Part shown: piece by piece, positions 20,632 to 31,665 of the stretch
How positions within the stretch are numbered: the stretch's first letter is position 1
How the letters are laid out: each line of letters starts with the position of its first letter
Assembly: GCF_030316845.1 (NCBI RefSeq)
Contig: NZ_JASZYS010000007.1
Span: 124,001-188,000, forward strand
Reading direction: 5' to 3'
Source of the DNA: Variovorax davisae
GTDB taxonomy: Bacteria > Pseudomonadota > Gammaproteobacteria > Burkholderiales > Burkholderiaceae_C
Length of the DNA: 64,000 bases
Made by a program: the position numbers and the translations under genes
Notes under the pieces: generated by a model
Database searches by the model: none
What the model was told of the DNA's origin: nothing
Seen by the model: the letters and a program-made list of their open reading frames with translations, nothing else

Positions 20632-22046
20632 TGCGCTACCTGTCCACGCGCGGTCACCCGGACCGCCGCCGCTTCTGCGACATCCTGCTCGAGGGCCTGG
20701 CGCCCGACGGCGGCCTCTACCTGCCCGAGCAGTATCCGAAGGTCGACGCGGCGACGCTCGCGAAGTGGCGCGGCCTGAGCTACGCCGAACTGGCTTTCGA
20801 GGTGCTCTCGCTCTATGTCGACGACATCCCGGCCGCCGACCTGAAGGCCCTCTGCGCCAAGACCTACACCGCCGAGGTGTTCGGCAGCGACGAGATCGTG
20901 CCGCTGCGCGAACTCGAGGACGGCGTCTACCTCGAAGCCCTGTCGAACGGCCCGACCCTGGCCTTCAAGGACATGGCGATGCAGCTGCTCGGCAACCTGT
21001 TCGAATACGAACTGAACCGCCGCGGCGAGCAGCTCAACATCCTCGGCGCCACCAGCGGCGACACCGGCAGCGCGGCCGAGTACGCAATGCGCGGCAAGAA
21101 GGGCGTGCGGGTCTTCATGACCTCGCCCGACGGCCGCATGAGCCCGTTCCAGCAGGCCCAGATGTTCAGCCTGCAGGATGCGAACATCCACAACATCGCC
21201 GTCGACGGCGTGTTCGACGACTGCCAGGACATCGTCAAGGCGGTGTCGAACGACCTGGGCTTCAAGCGCAAGTACAAGATCGGGACGGTCAATTCGATCA
21301 ACTGGGCGCGCCTCCTGGCCCAGGTCGTGTATTACTTCGCGGGCTACTTCCAGGCCACGGCTTCGAACGACAAGCAGGTCAGCTTCACCGTGCCTTCGGG
21401 CAATTTCGGCAACGTCTGCGCGGGCCACGTGGCCCGCATGATGGGCCTGCCGATCCGCACGCTGGTGGTGGCGACCAACGAGAACGATGTGCTCGACGAG
21501 TTCTTCCGCACCGGCGTCTACCGCGTGCGCGCGGCCGCCGACACGCACGAGACCTCCAGCCCGTCGATGGACATTTCCAAGGCCAGCAACTTCGAGCGCT
21601 TCGTGTTCGACCTGGTGGGCCGCGACGGCGCCAAGACGCGTGCGCTGTTCGAGGGCGAACTGGGCCGTGCCGGGCGTTTCGACCTGCGTGGCGACCCGGT
21701 CTTCGCCCAGGCGGCGCAACGCTTCGGCTTCGCCAGCAGCCGCAGCACCCACGCCGACCGCCTGGCCACCATCCGCGATACCGACAAGCGGTTCGCGACA
21801 CTGATCGACACCCACACCGCCGACGGCCTGAAGGCCGCGCGCGAGCACCTGGTCGCCGGCGTGCCGATGATCGTGCTGGAGACCGCGCTGCCGATCAAGT
21901 TCGCCGAGACCATCGTCGAGGCGCTCGGCCACGAGCCGGCGCGGCCGGCGCGCTTCGAGGGCATCGAGGCGCTGCCCAAGCGGGTGGTCAAGCTGCCGGC
22001 CGACGCCGAAGCGGTCAAGGCCTACATTGCGCAGCACTGTGACTGA
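20631..22046 (+). CDS. thrC: Threonine synthase
   Basis: 471 residues. It makes threonine from O-phosphohomoserine. PLP Lys is residue 113 in 'NGPTLAFKDMAMQ'; 'ILGATSGDTGSAAEYAM' and 'VPSGNFGNVCAGHVA' are phosphate- and cofactor-binding loops of the long (class II, E. coli/yeast-like) threonine synthases. Directly coupled to hom by one-base overlap. Confidence 0.96.
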
Positions 22047-22048
22047 GA

Positions 22049-22138
22049 GGCCCCCACGCTCGTCGTTTCGTGTCCTCGCTGCTCCCCGAGGGGGCGCTGG
22101 CCGGCTCGGGGCGGTCCGGCGCCGGCCTGAGCGGGCCG
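22049..22138. repeat. GC-rich palindromic intergenic element of the Comamonadaceae type
   Basis: Starts two bases after the thrC stop. GGCCCCCACGCTCG (22049-22062) and CGAGGGGGCGC (22087-22097) can pair over GCCCCC/GGGGGC, followed by further GGCC/GCCGG palindromes to 22138. The 'CCCCCACGCT...CCCCGAGGGGGC' motif recurs after genes in Variovorax/Acidovorax genomes (recalled, not searched). Only one copy is evident in this window. It may act as a terminator-like hairpin or a dispersed repeat. Confidence 0.5.
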
Positions 22139-22145
22139 GCCGCGC

Positions 22146-22691
22146 ATGAAAGTCATCGGCTTCGCCGGCTACTCGGGCGCCGGCAAGACCACGCTGGTCG
22201 AGCGGCTGATCCCGGTGCTCAGGCTGTTGGGCCAGCGCGTGTCGGTGGTCAAGCATGCGCATCACAAGTTCGACATCGACCATCCGGGCAAGGACACCTT
22301 CCGCCATCGCGAGGCCGGTGCCTTCGAGGTCGTGGTGGCCTCCGACAAGCGCCTGGCGCTGATGCGCGAGTTCGAGCGACCGACCGAGCTCGGCGTGCAC
22401 GAGCTGATCGCCGAGCTCGACCACGGGGTCGACTGGGTGCTGGTCGAGGGCTTCAAGCACAGCGACCTGTTCAAGATCGAGGTCTTTCGCGCACCCGCCG
22501 AGGGCGAGGCGGCGCGGCCGGCGCGCTACCTCGAGGACGCCTTCGTCGTCGGCATCGCGACTGACGATCCGGCATGCCTGCCGCGGCCGACCGGGCTGCC
22601 GATCTTTGACCTCGACGACGCCGATGGCATCGGCGACTGGCTGCTGCGGCACGCCGAGCGTTTCGACTACAAGGTAGACCACCATGGCTAG
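22146..22691 (+). CDS. mobB: MobB, molybdopterin-guanine dinucleotide biosynthesis GTPase
   Basis: 181 residues. P-loop 'GYSGAGKTTL' at 8-17, then 'VVKHAHHKFDIDHPGKDTFRHREAGA', the MobB signature, and 'WVLVEGFKHSDLFKIEVFR'. MobB binds GTP and assists MobA in attaching GMP to molybdopterin. Overlaps moeA by eight bases. No mobA is seen in the window. Confidence 0.94.
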   Translation: MKVIGFAGYSGAGKTTLVERLIPVLRLLGQRVSVVKHAHHKFDIDHPGKDTFRHREAGAFEVVVASDKRLALMREFERPTELGVHELIAELDHGVDWVLVEGFKHSDLFKIEVFRAPAEGEAARPARYLEDAFVVGIATDDPACLPRPTGLPIFDLDDADGIGDWLLRHAERFDYKVDHHG

Positions 22692-23931
22692 CGCTTCCAA
22701 CCGTCTCCCCCTCATGCCGCTCGACGAGGCGCTGGCGCGGTTGCTGGCCGCCGCCACGCCCCGCCTGGGCACCGAGAGCGTCTCGACCTTCGAGGCCGAC
22801 GGCCGGGTGCTGGCGCAGGACGTGGTGTCGGGGCTGACCGTGCCGCCGCGCGACAACAGTTCGATGGACGGCTATGCGGTGCGCAGCGCCGACTGCGTGG
22901 CCGCGGGCGCCGTGCTGCGGGTGGCGCAGCGGATTCCGGCCGGCAGCGTCGGCACGCCGCTCGCCGCCGGCACCGCGGCGCGCATCTTCACCGGGGCCCA
23001 GATCCCCGAGGGCGCCGATGCCGTCGTGATGCAGGAAGACACGGCGGCGCTGCCCGAGGAGGGCGGCCTGGGCCGCGTGCGCATCGAGATCGCGCCGGCG
23101 GCCGGCCAGTGGATCCGCCGTGCCGGCGAGGACGTCGCGGCGGGCGACGTGGTGCTCGCCCGCGGCGAGCGGCTGACGCCGGCCGGGCTCGGTCTGGCGG
23201 CCAGCGTCGGGCTCGACCGGCTGCAGGTGTCGAAGCGCCCGCGCGTGGCGCTGCTGTCGACCGGCGACGAACTCGTGATGCCGGGCGAGGTGGCGCCCGA
23301 TGCGATGAAGCCGGGCTCGATCTACAACTCGAACCGGTTCTTCATGCGGGCCCTGCTGGTGCGGCTGGGGTGCGAGGTCAACGACCTGGGCATCGTGCCG
23401 GACCGGCGCGAGACCACCATCGAGGCGCTCGCCGCCGCATCGCTGGGCAACGACCTGATCATCACCACCGGCGGTGTCTCGGTCGGCGAGGAAGACCACA
23501 TCAAGGCCGCGGTGCAGCATCTCGGCCAGCTCGATCTCTGGTCGTTGTCGATGAAGCCGGGCAAGCCCTTCGCCTACGGCCGTATCGGCGACGCGCACCT
23601 CACCGGCCTGCCGGGCAATCCGGTGTCGAGCTTCCTGACCTTCCTGCTGCTGGTACGGCCCTTCCTGCTGACTTTGCAGGGCGCGTCGCGCGTGGCGCCC
23701 GAGCCGATCGCGGTGCGCGCCGATTTCGACTGGCCGAAGGCCGACCGGCGGCGCGAGTTCCTGCGCGCCCGGCGCAATGCCGCGGGCGGGCTCGACGTCT
23801 TCGGCAACCAGAGCTCGGGGGTGCTGACCTCCATGGTCTGGGGCGACGGCGTGATCGACACGCCGGCGGGCCAGCCCTTCAAGGCCGGCGACACGGTGCA
23901 GTTCATTCCCTTCGCCTCGCTGCTCGGCTGA
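22684..23931 (+). CDS. moeA: Molybdopterin molybdenumtransferase MoeA
   Basis: 415 residues. 'DNSSMDGYAVRS', 'IFTGAQIPEGADAVVMQEDT', the 'STGDELV' loop and 'ITTGGVSVGEEDHIK' are the MoeA/MogA active-site motifs; the C-terminal beta-barrel domain IV is present ('AGQPFKAGDTVQFIPF'). It inserts molybdate into adenylylated molybdopterin. Between mobB and moaD with overlaps or near-overlaps, so cotranscribed. Confidence 0.96.
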   Translation: MASASNRLPLMPLDEALARLLAAATPRLGTESVSTFEADGRVLAQDVVSGLTVPPRDNSSMDGYAVRSADCVAAGAVLRVAQRIPAGSVGTPLAAGTAARIFTGAQIPEGADAVVMQEDTAALPEEGGLGRVRIEIAPAAGQWIRRAGEDVAAGDVVLARGERLTPAGLGLAASVGLDRLQVSKRPRVALLSTGDELVMPGEVAPDAMKPGSIYNSNRFFMRALLVRLGCEVNDLGIVPDRRETTIEALAAASLGNDLIITTGGVSVGEEDHIKAAVQHLGQLDLWSLSMKPGKPFAYGRIGDAHLTGLPGNPVSSFLTFLLLVRPFLLTLQGASRVAPEPIAVRADFDWPKADRRREFLRARRNAAGGLDVFGNQSSGVLTSMVWGDGVIDTPAGQPFKAGDTVQFIPFASLLG

Positions 23932-23933
23932 CC

Positions 23934-24185
23934 ATGCAAGTCAAGGTGCGCTACTTTGCATCGGTGCGCGAGGCGCTGGGAAGCGGCAGCGAGACCGTCG
24001 ACACCCGCGCGGCCGACCTCGGCGCCCTGCGCGACGAACTGATCGCCCGCGGCGAACCGCATGCCAGCGCGCTGGCCCGGGGCCGGGCCGTGCGCATGGC
24101 GCTCGACCAGGTCATGAGCGGCGAGAGCGCCGCGCTGCGCGAGGGCAGCGAGGTCGCCTTCTTCCCGCCGGTCACGGGCGGCTGA
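23934..24185 (+). CDS. moaD: MoaD, small sulfur-carrier subunit of molybdopterin synthase
   Basis: 83 residues from ATG 23934, two bases after the moeA stop. Ubiquitin-like beta-grasp fold: 'VKVRYFASVREALGSGSETV', and the C-terminus 'FFPPVTGG' ends in the Gly-Gly that is adenylylated and thiocarboxylated. It delivers sulfur to the MoaE site. Its last 14 bases overlap the convergent dapA-like gene. Confidence 0.95.
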   Translation: MQVKVRYFASVREALGSGSETVDTRAADLGALRDELIARGEPHASALARGRAVRMALDQVMSGESAALREGSEVAFFPPVTGG

Positions 24186-25065
24186 GCGCCTGCAGGCTGC
24201 CGAGCAGGCGCTGGCGCCGCTCGGGCGGAACCCGCGTCATCGGCGAGCGCAGTTCGTCCTGCATCAGGCCCCGGGCGGCCAGCGCCGCCTTCAGCGGACC
24301 CGGGTTGGGGTCGGAGAACAGGGCCTCGACCAGGGGCAGCAGCGGCTGCCACTCGGCCCGCGCCTCGGCCAGCCGGCCCGCGCCCAGCAGGCGAAGCACC
24401 TTCACGAACCGCTCGGTCTGCAGGTGGGCACTGGCGGCGATCGCGCCAGCGCCGCCTTCGGCCACCGTGGCGAAGAGCTGAGCGTCTTCGCCGGCCAGCA
24501 CTTGCAGCCGGCCGTCGGCGATCAGGGCCCGGGTCTTGGCCAGGTCGCCGCCGCAGTCCTTGATGCCGCGGATCCGCGGGTGGGCTGCCAGCGCCAGCAG
24601 GGTCTCGCGCTCGATCGCGACGCCGGTGCGGTACGGAATGTCGTAGACCAGCAGCGGCACCGCGCTGGCATCGGCAATGGCCCCGAACCACTCGGCCAGC
24701 CCGGCTTGCGAGGGGCGGATGTAGCTCGGCGCCGGCACCAGCAGGCCGGCCAGGCCGCAGGCCGACAGGTGGCGGACCCAGGCCAGCGTCTTGCCGAGGT
24801 GGTAGCCCGAGAGGCCCATGACGCGGGGCAGCGAGGGGGCGGCCGCGGCGACCGTCGCCAGCACCGCCAGCTGCTCGTCCTCGTCGAGCGCGGCGGCTTC
24901 GCCGGTTGAGCCGCAGACCACGAAGCCCGCGATGCCGGTGGCAGCCAGCCCTTCGGCCAGCGCCGCGAGCGCGGCGTGGTCGACCGCGTGGTCGCGGAAC
25001 GGCGTGACGAGCGGAATCCAGAGGCCCGAGAAGTCGGGAGAGGGGGAAGGATGAGAGTCTTGCAC
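24172..25065 (-). CDS. DapA-family 4-hydroxy-tetrahydrodipicolinate synthase or related lyase
   Basis: 297 residues from GTG 25065, chosen because AAGGA sits eight bases upstream; a 33-residue longer frame has no support. 'IPLVTPFRD', the 'CGSTGEAAALDEDE' loop, the catalytic Tyr in 'VYDIPYRTG' and the Schiff-base Lys in 'RGIKDCGGD' are all present. The length and motifs fit DapA (pyruvate plus aspartate semialdehyde, lysine route), but paralogues with other aldehyde acceptors are common and a second DapA-like gene lies at 44669. It is inserted on the opposite strand between moaD and moaE. Confidence 0.85.
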   Translation of the reverse strand: MQDSHPSPSPDFSGLWIPLVTPFRDHAVDHAALAALAEGLAATGIAGFVVCGSTGEAAALDEDEQLAVLATVAAAAPSLPRVMGLSGYHLGKTLAWVRHLSACGLAGLLVPAPSYIRPSQAGLAEWFGAIADASAVPLLVYDIPYRTGVAIERETLLALAAHPRIRGIKDCGGDLAKTRALIADGRLQVLAGEDAQLFATVAEGGAGAIAASAHLQTERFVKVLRLLGAGRLAEARAEWQPLLPLVEALFSDPNPGPLKAALAARGLMQDELRSPMTRVPPERRQRLLGSLQALSRP

Positions 25066-25176
25066 GCAGTTGTCCTTTTCAGGTTTCGACCGATGGAGGA
25101 AACCACCGTCGAATGCGCGCACGCCACCCACTTCGGCCCGAGGCCTTGCAGTTCCGTCGCTCATCCGACGACGGAA

Positions 25177-25209
25177 CCTGAGCTCCGGTCAGACGAGCTC
25201 GGGTTTTTT
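25177..25209 (+). terminator. Strong plus-strand rho-independent terminator in the dapA-moaE interval
   Basis: CCTGAGCTC (25177-25185), loop of 9, GAGCTCGGG (25195-25203), TTTTTT (25204-25209): nine pairs with one G-T. A second hairpin, TTCCGTCG...CGACGGAA (about 25152-25176), lies immediately upstream. No plus-strand gene precedes it nearer than moaD at 24185, so it either stops read-through from the molybdenum operon or ends a small RNA of up to about 140 nt starting near 25070. Confidence 0.7.
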
Positions 25210-25317
25210 GGCTTTGCCTTGCAGGCGCACGCAGGCCGCTTCTTCGCGAGAAGAGGGCTGGCGTTGCAGGGCGCTGGAAGGCATCGCGCGAGTGTATCGC
25301 GGTGCCACAATCCGTGG

Positions 25318-25812
25318 ATGCGCACCGCCCGTGTTTCGATCCAGACCGAGGACTTCGACCTGCAGCAGGAGGTCGCCGCGCTGCGTGCGGGCGACGCCGG
25401 CGTCGGCGCGGTCTGCTGCTTCATCGGCACCGTGCGCGACCGCAACGACGGCAGCGCCGTCGCCTCGATGGAACTCGAGCACTACCCGGGCATGACCGAA
25501 AAGGCGATCGAGGCCATGATCGACGAGGCCTGCAGGCGCTTCGACATCCTCGGCGCGCACGTGATCCACCGGGTCGGCCTGCTGCAGCCGCAGGACCAGA
25601 TCATGATGGTCGCCGTGACCTCGGCACACCGCGGCCAGAGCTTCCTGGCCTGCGAGTTCCTGATGGACTACCTCAAGACCCAGGCGCCCTTCTGGAAAAA
25701 GGAAGAGACGCCCGAGGGCGCCCGCTGGGTCGACGCGCGCGCGACGGACGACGAAGCCATCGCGCGCTGGGGCATTGCCTCGGGCAATGCCGCTGAGCCT
25801 CACTGCGGCTGA
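25318..25812 (+). CDS. moaE: MoaE, large subunit of molybdopterin synthase
   Basis: 164 residues from ATG 25318. 'AVCCFIGTVRDRNDGS', 'LEHYPGMTEKAIEAMIDEA', 'VIHRVGLLQPQDQIMMVAV' and 'FLMDYLKTQAPFWKKE', with the catalytic Lys pair, match MoaE. It converts cyclic pyranopterin monophosphate to molybdopterin using MoaD thiocarboxylate. Separated from moaD by the reverse-strand dapA-like gene. Its last 13 bases overlap the convergent Bug gene. Confidence 0.96.
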   Translation: MRTARVSIQTEDFDLQQEVAALRAGDAGVGAVCCFIGTVRDRNDGSAVASMELEHYPGMTEKAIEAMIDEACRRFDILGAHVIHRVGLLQPQDQIMMVAVTSAHRGQSFLACEFLMDYLKTQAPFWKKEETPEGARWVDARATDDEAIARWGIASGNAAEPHCG

Positions 25813-26792
25813 AAGCCGCTGGACTTGATGATCTGCGCCCAGGTCTGGGTGTAGCTGCGGACGCGGCCGGCGAACTGGCCCTGCGGCATGTATTCGACGC
25901 TCAGGCCCATCGCGGTCAGGCGGTCGCGCACGTCCGGCATCTTGAGCACCTTGGCCAGCGCGACGCCGAAGCGGTCGATCACCGGTTGGGGGGTGCCCAC
26001 CGGCGCAAAGATGCCGTAGTAGGGCAGGTCTTCCAGGCCCGCCAGGCCCAGTTCGGCGAAGGTCGGCACCTGCGGCAGCACGGCCTGGCGCTTGTCGCCG
26101 ATCACGGCGACGACGCGGATCTTGCCGGCCTTCTGGTTCTCGATGAAGTCGGGGACCGAGCCGATGCCCGCCGAGATCTGGTTGCCCAGCATGTCGGCCA
26201 GCATCGGGGCGCTGCCGCGGTAGGGGGCGGCCTGGACGTCGATCTTGTACTTGGCGCCGATCAGCTTGACCAGGAATTCGGGGATCGAGGCGGGCGCCGG
26301 GACGCCGATCGTGTCCTTGCCGCCGCGCTCCTTCCTGACCCAGGCCACGTATTCGTTGACCGACTTGGCCGGCGTGCCGCCCGACACCGCGAGCGCATTG
26401 GCGAAGGTGGCGAAGCCGGCCACCGGCACGAAATCACGCGCCGCATCGAAGCCGGGGTTCTTCACCACCAGCGGCAGGATCGAGATCGAATGGTCGTGCG
26501 AGAGGAACAGCGTGTGGCCGTCGGCCGGCGCGGCCTTCAGCGCCTGGGCGGCGATCTGGCCGCCGGCGCCGGCGCGGTTGTCGACCACCACGGAGGTGCC
26601 CAGCTCGTCCTTGAGCTTCTCGGCCAGGGTGCGGGCGATCACGTCGGTGCCGCCGCCGGCCGGAAAGCCGACCAGCAGCCGGATCGGCGTGCCGGCCGGC
26701 TGGGCCAGCGCCAGGCCCCCGGCGGCCAGCAGGCCGGCCGCGAAAAGGCCGCGCACGAGGCGCGTGGCGCCACTCCATGTTGACTTCAGCAT
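25800..26792 (-). CDS. Bug-family (TctC-like) periplasmic solute receptor
   Basis: 330 residues with a signal peptide (hydrophobic 'LFAAGLLAAGGLALAQ' ending near residue 31). 'IRLLVGFPAGGGTDVIARTLAEKL' and 'VVDNRAGAGGQIAAQALKAAPADGHTL' are the Bug hallmarks. These proteins capture carboxylates for tripartite tricarboxylate transport, but most Bug genes, like this one, stand without tctA/tctB, so the ligand is unknown. Divergent from clpB. Confidence 0.92.
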   Translation of the reverse strand: MLKSTWSGATRLVRGLFAAGLLAAGGLALAQPAGTPIRLLVGFPAGGGTDVIARTLAEKLKDELGTSVVVDNRAGAGGQIAAQALKAAPADGHTLFLSHDHSISILPLVVKNPGFDAARDFVPVAGFATFANALAVSGGTPAKSVNEYVAWVRKERGGKDTIGVPAPASIPEFLVKLIGAKYKIDVQAAPYRGSAPMLADMLGNQISAGIGSVPDFIENQKAGKIRVVAVIGDKRQAVLPQVPTFAELGLAGLEDLPYYGIFAPVGTPQPVIDRFGVALAKVLKMPDVRDRLTAMGLSVEYMPQGQFAGRVRSYTQTWAQIIKSSGFQPQ

Positions 26793-26833
26793 CTATCGAC
26801 TCCAATGATTGCAGTTGAAAAAGTCCGGACGGT

Positions 26834-26862
26834 CTTGAACTCGCCACGGAACGGCCCTATTT
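26834..26862 (+). promoter_or_regulatory. Sigma-32 heat-shock promoter of clpB
   Basis: CTTGAA (26834-26839), 15-bp spacer, then GCCCTATTT (26854-26862), against the RpoH consensus CTTGAAA-N11-15-CCCCATnT. Located 20 bp before the clpB ATG, so the leader is very short. Confidence 0.85.
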
Positions 26863-26881
26863 TGAATGCAGGAATCAAGCC

Positions 26882-29503
<2,622 letters not shown>

Positions 29504-29508
29504 GAACG

Positions 29509-29847
29509 ATGCTGAATTTCTTTCTTCGCCTCGTCTTCTTCATGCTGGGCCTCGTGTTCGCGGCCAGCCTGGCGGTCGCCGTGCTGCTGCTGGCGGCCGT
29601 CTGGGGCCTGCGCTATGCCTGGGCGCGGCTCACCGGCAAGCCGGTGCAGCCGTGGGTGATGCGCTTCGACCCGCGTGGCGGCTTCGACCGCTTCCGGGCC
29701 GCTGGCCGGCCGGCCGAGCCCACGGCGGCGGACGTCGCAGGCGCCCGTGCCCAGGGGCAGGCCGCCGACGCGCCAGTGCGGCTGCGCGATCCGGGCGTGG
29801 TCACCGACGTGCAGGCGCGTCCTGTGTCGCGCGACGACGCCCTCTGA
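29509..29847 (+). CDS. Small uncharacterised membrane protein
   Basis: 112 residues, ATG 29509 five bases after the clpB stop. One long hydrophobic stretch at residues about 4-37 ('FFLRLVFFMLGLVFAASLAVAVLLLAA') is followed by a basic, Pro/Ala-rich cytosolic-looking tail. No domain recognised. The spacing suggests cotranscription with clpB, so it may be heat-inducible. Its stop abuts the stop of the convergent acyl-CoA ligase gene. Confidence 0.75.
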   Translation: MLNFFLRLVFFMLGLVFAASLAVAVLLLAAVWGLRYAWARLTGKPVQPWVMRFDPRGGFDRFRAAGRPAEPTAADVAGARAQGQAADAPVRLRDPGVVTDVQARPVSRDDAL

Positions 29848-31665
29848 TCAGGCGCTGTACAGGGCCTCGATCTCGCTCGCGTAGCGCTGGTAGATGCTGG
29901 CGCGCCGCACCTTCATGGTCGCGGTGACCTCGCCATCGTCGTGGTCGAGCTCCTTGGTCAGCAGGTGGAAGCGGCGCACCTGCGAGACCTGCGCCAGCTG
30001 CGCATTGCCGCGCTGGAGCTCGGCATCGATCAGGTCGCGCACCCTCGGCTGGTCGACCAGCGAGCGGAAATGCGTGAATGAGATCCGCTCGGCCTCGGCC
30101 CATTTGCCGACCGTCTCGTAGTCGATCTGCACCAGCGCGCCGACGAACTTGCGGCCGTCCGCCACCACGATGCATTCCTTGATGAAGGGGCTGCCTTTCA
30201 TCGTGTTCTCGATCTCCGAGGGCGTCAGGTTCTTGCCGCCGGCCGTGATCATGATGTCCTTGAGGCGATCGACGATGCGCAGTTGGCCATCTTCCTCACG
30301 CACCACGTCGCCGGTGTGCAGCCAGCCGTCGCGGATCGACGCCGCGGTGGCTTCCGGATTCTTGTAGTAGCCCTCGAACACCATCTCGCCCTGCACCAGC
30401 AGTTCGCCGTCGGCGCCGATGCGGTGGTTGGTGCCCAGGATCGGCGGGCCGACGGTGCCGATCCTGACCTGGTCGCCGCGGTGGCCGGTGATCATGCCGG
30501 TCGACTCGGTGAGGCCGTAGACCTCCACCAGCGGCACGCCGAGCGTGCGGAAGAAGCGCACCACGTCGGGCGGGATCGGTGCCGCGCCGGTCAGCGCGAC
30601 CTTGACGCGGCGCAGCCCGATGAAGTTCTGCAAGGCGCGCAGCACGGTCCAGTAGGCCAGCGCGAAGCGGGCCCTCTCGCCGAGGCTCCAGCGGCTGCGC
30701 GGCTTCTCGGCCAGCGGCGCGCAGGCGGCCATCGCCCGCCGGTACAGCGCGCGCTGCAGGCGGCCGGACTCCTGCATCTTGATGCTGATGCCGGCATGCA
30801 GCTTCTCCCAGATGCGGGGCACGCCGAGGAACATCGTGGGGGCGACCTCGCGCAGGTCTTCCTGCACCGTGCGGATCGATTCGCCGAAGTTGACCTGGGA
30901 GCCCAGGTAGAGCGGCACGAAGGTCGAGAGCATCTGCTCGGCCACGTGGCACAGCGGCAGGTACGACAGGTGCGTGGTGTTGGGGTCGAGGCCCAGGCGC
31001 TCGACGATGCCGGGCACCACGCCGCGGATGTTGCGCCAGGAGATCATCGCGCCCTTGGGCTTTCCGGTGGAGCCCGAGGTGTAGATCATGAGGCCGATGT
31101 CGGCCAGCGTCTGGGCCTGCAGCGCGGTGTCGATCTGCGCCGGCCCTTCACGCGCGGCGACGGCGGCGCCGGCCTTTTCGACTTCGTCGAAGCTGATGAC
31201 GCGCTCGCGCAGCGAGGCATCGAGGCTGCGCAGGCCCTTGGTCTCGATCACGATGATCTTCAGCAGGCGGGGCAGGCGGTCGAGCGCCTCGATGACCTTG
31301 TCGGTCTGTTCCTGGTCCTCGCAGACGATCAGCTCGATGTCGGCATGCGCGACCACGTAGGCGATCTCGCTGCTCGGGCTGGTCGGGTAGACGCCGACCG
31401 TGACCGCGCCGACCAGGCCGGCGCCCAGCTGCGCCAGCACCCATTCGATGCGGTTCTCGGACAGGATGCCGAGATGGCCGCCGGCCGGCAGGCCGAGCGC
31501 ACGCAGGCCGAGTCCGAAGTGGCTGGCGCGGCGGTGGTAGTCGGCCCAGTTCACCGGCTGCCAGATGCCGAAGTCCTTCTGCCGGATCGCGATCGCCTGG
31601 GGCTGCGCGCGCGCCTGCTCGCGCAGCATCTGCGGCAGGGTGAGGGCAGGGAGCTTTGCGCTCAT
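29848..31665 (-). CDS. Long-chain acyl-CoA synthetase (AMP-dependent ligase)
   Basis: 605 residues from ATG 31665, which overlaps the livF stop (ATGA). The AMP-binding signature 'YTSGSTGKPKG' is at 195-205, with 'YGLTESTG' and 'GWLHTGDVVREEDGQLRIVDRLKD' (A8 hinge) following; the C-terminal 'LTPSEIENTMKGSPFIKECIVVADGRKF' is typical of the FadD15/long-chain group. It activates a carboxylic acid to its CoA thioester. Being last gene of a liv-type ABC operon, it probably activates the imported acid. No adjacent beta-oxidation genes. Confidence 0.92.
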   Translation of the reverse strand: MSAKLPALTLPQMLREQARAQPQAIAIRQKDFGIWQPVNWADYHRRASHFGLGLRALGLPAGGHLGILSENRIEWVLAQLGAGLVGAVTVGVYPTSPSSEIAYVVAHADIELIVCEDQEQTDKVIEALDRLPRLLKIIVIETKGLRSLDASLRERVISFDEVEKAGAAVAAREGPAQIDTALQAQTLADIGLMIYTSGSTGKPKGAMISWRNIRGVVPGIVERLGLDPNTTHLSYLPLCHVAEQMLSTFVPLYLGSQVNFGESIRTVQEDLREVAPTMFLGVPRIWEKLHAGISIKMQESGRLQRALYRRAMAACAPLAEKPRSRWSLGERARFALAYWTVLRALQNFIGLRRVKVALTGAAPIPPDVVRFFRTLGVPLVEVYGLTESTGMITGHRGDQVRIGTVGPPILGTNHRIGADGELLVQGEMVFEGYYKNPEATAASIRDGWLHTGDVVREEDGQLRIVDRLKDIMITAGGKNLTPSEIENTMKGSPFIKECIVVADGRKFVGALVQIDYETVGKWAEAERISFTHFRSLVDQPRVRDLIDAELQRGNAQLAQVSQVRRFHLLTKELDHDDGEVTATMKVRRASIYQRYASEIEALYSA

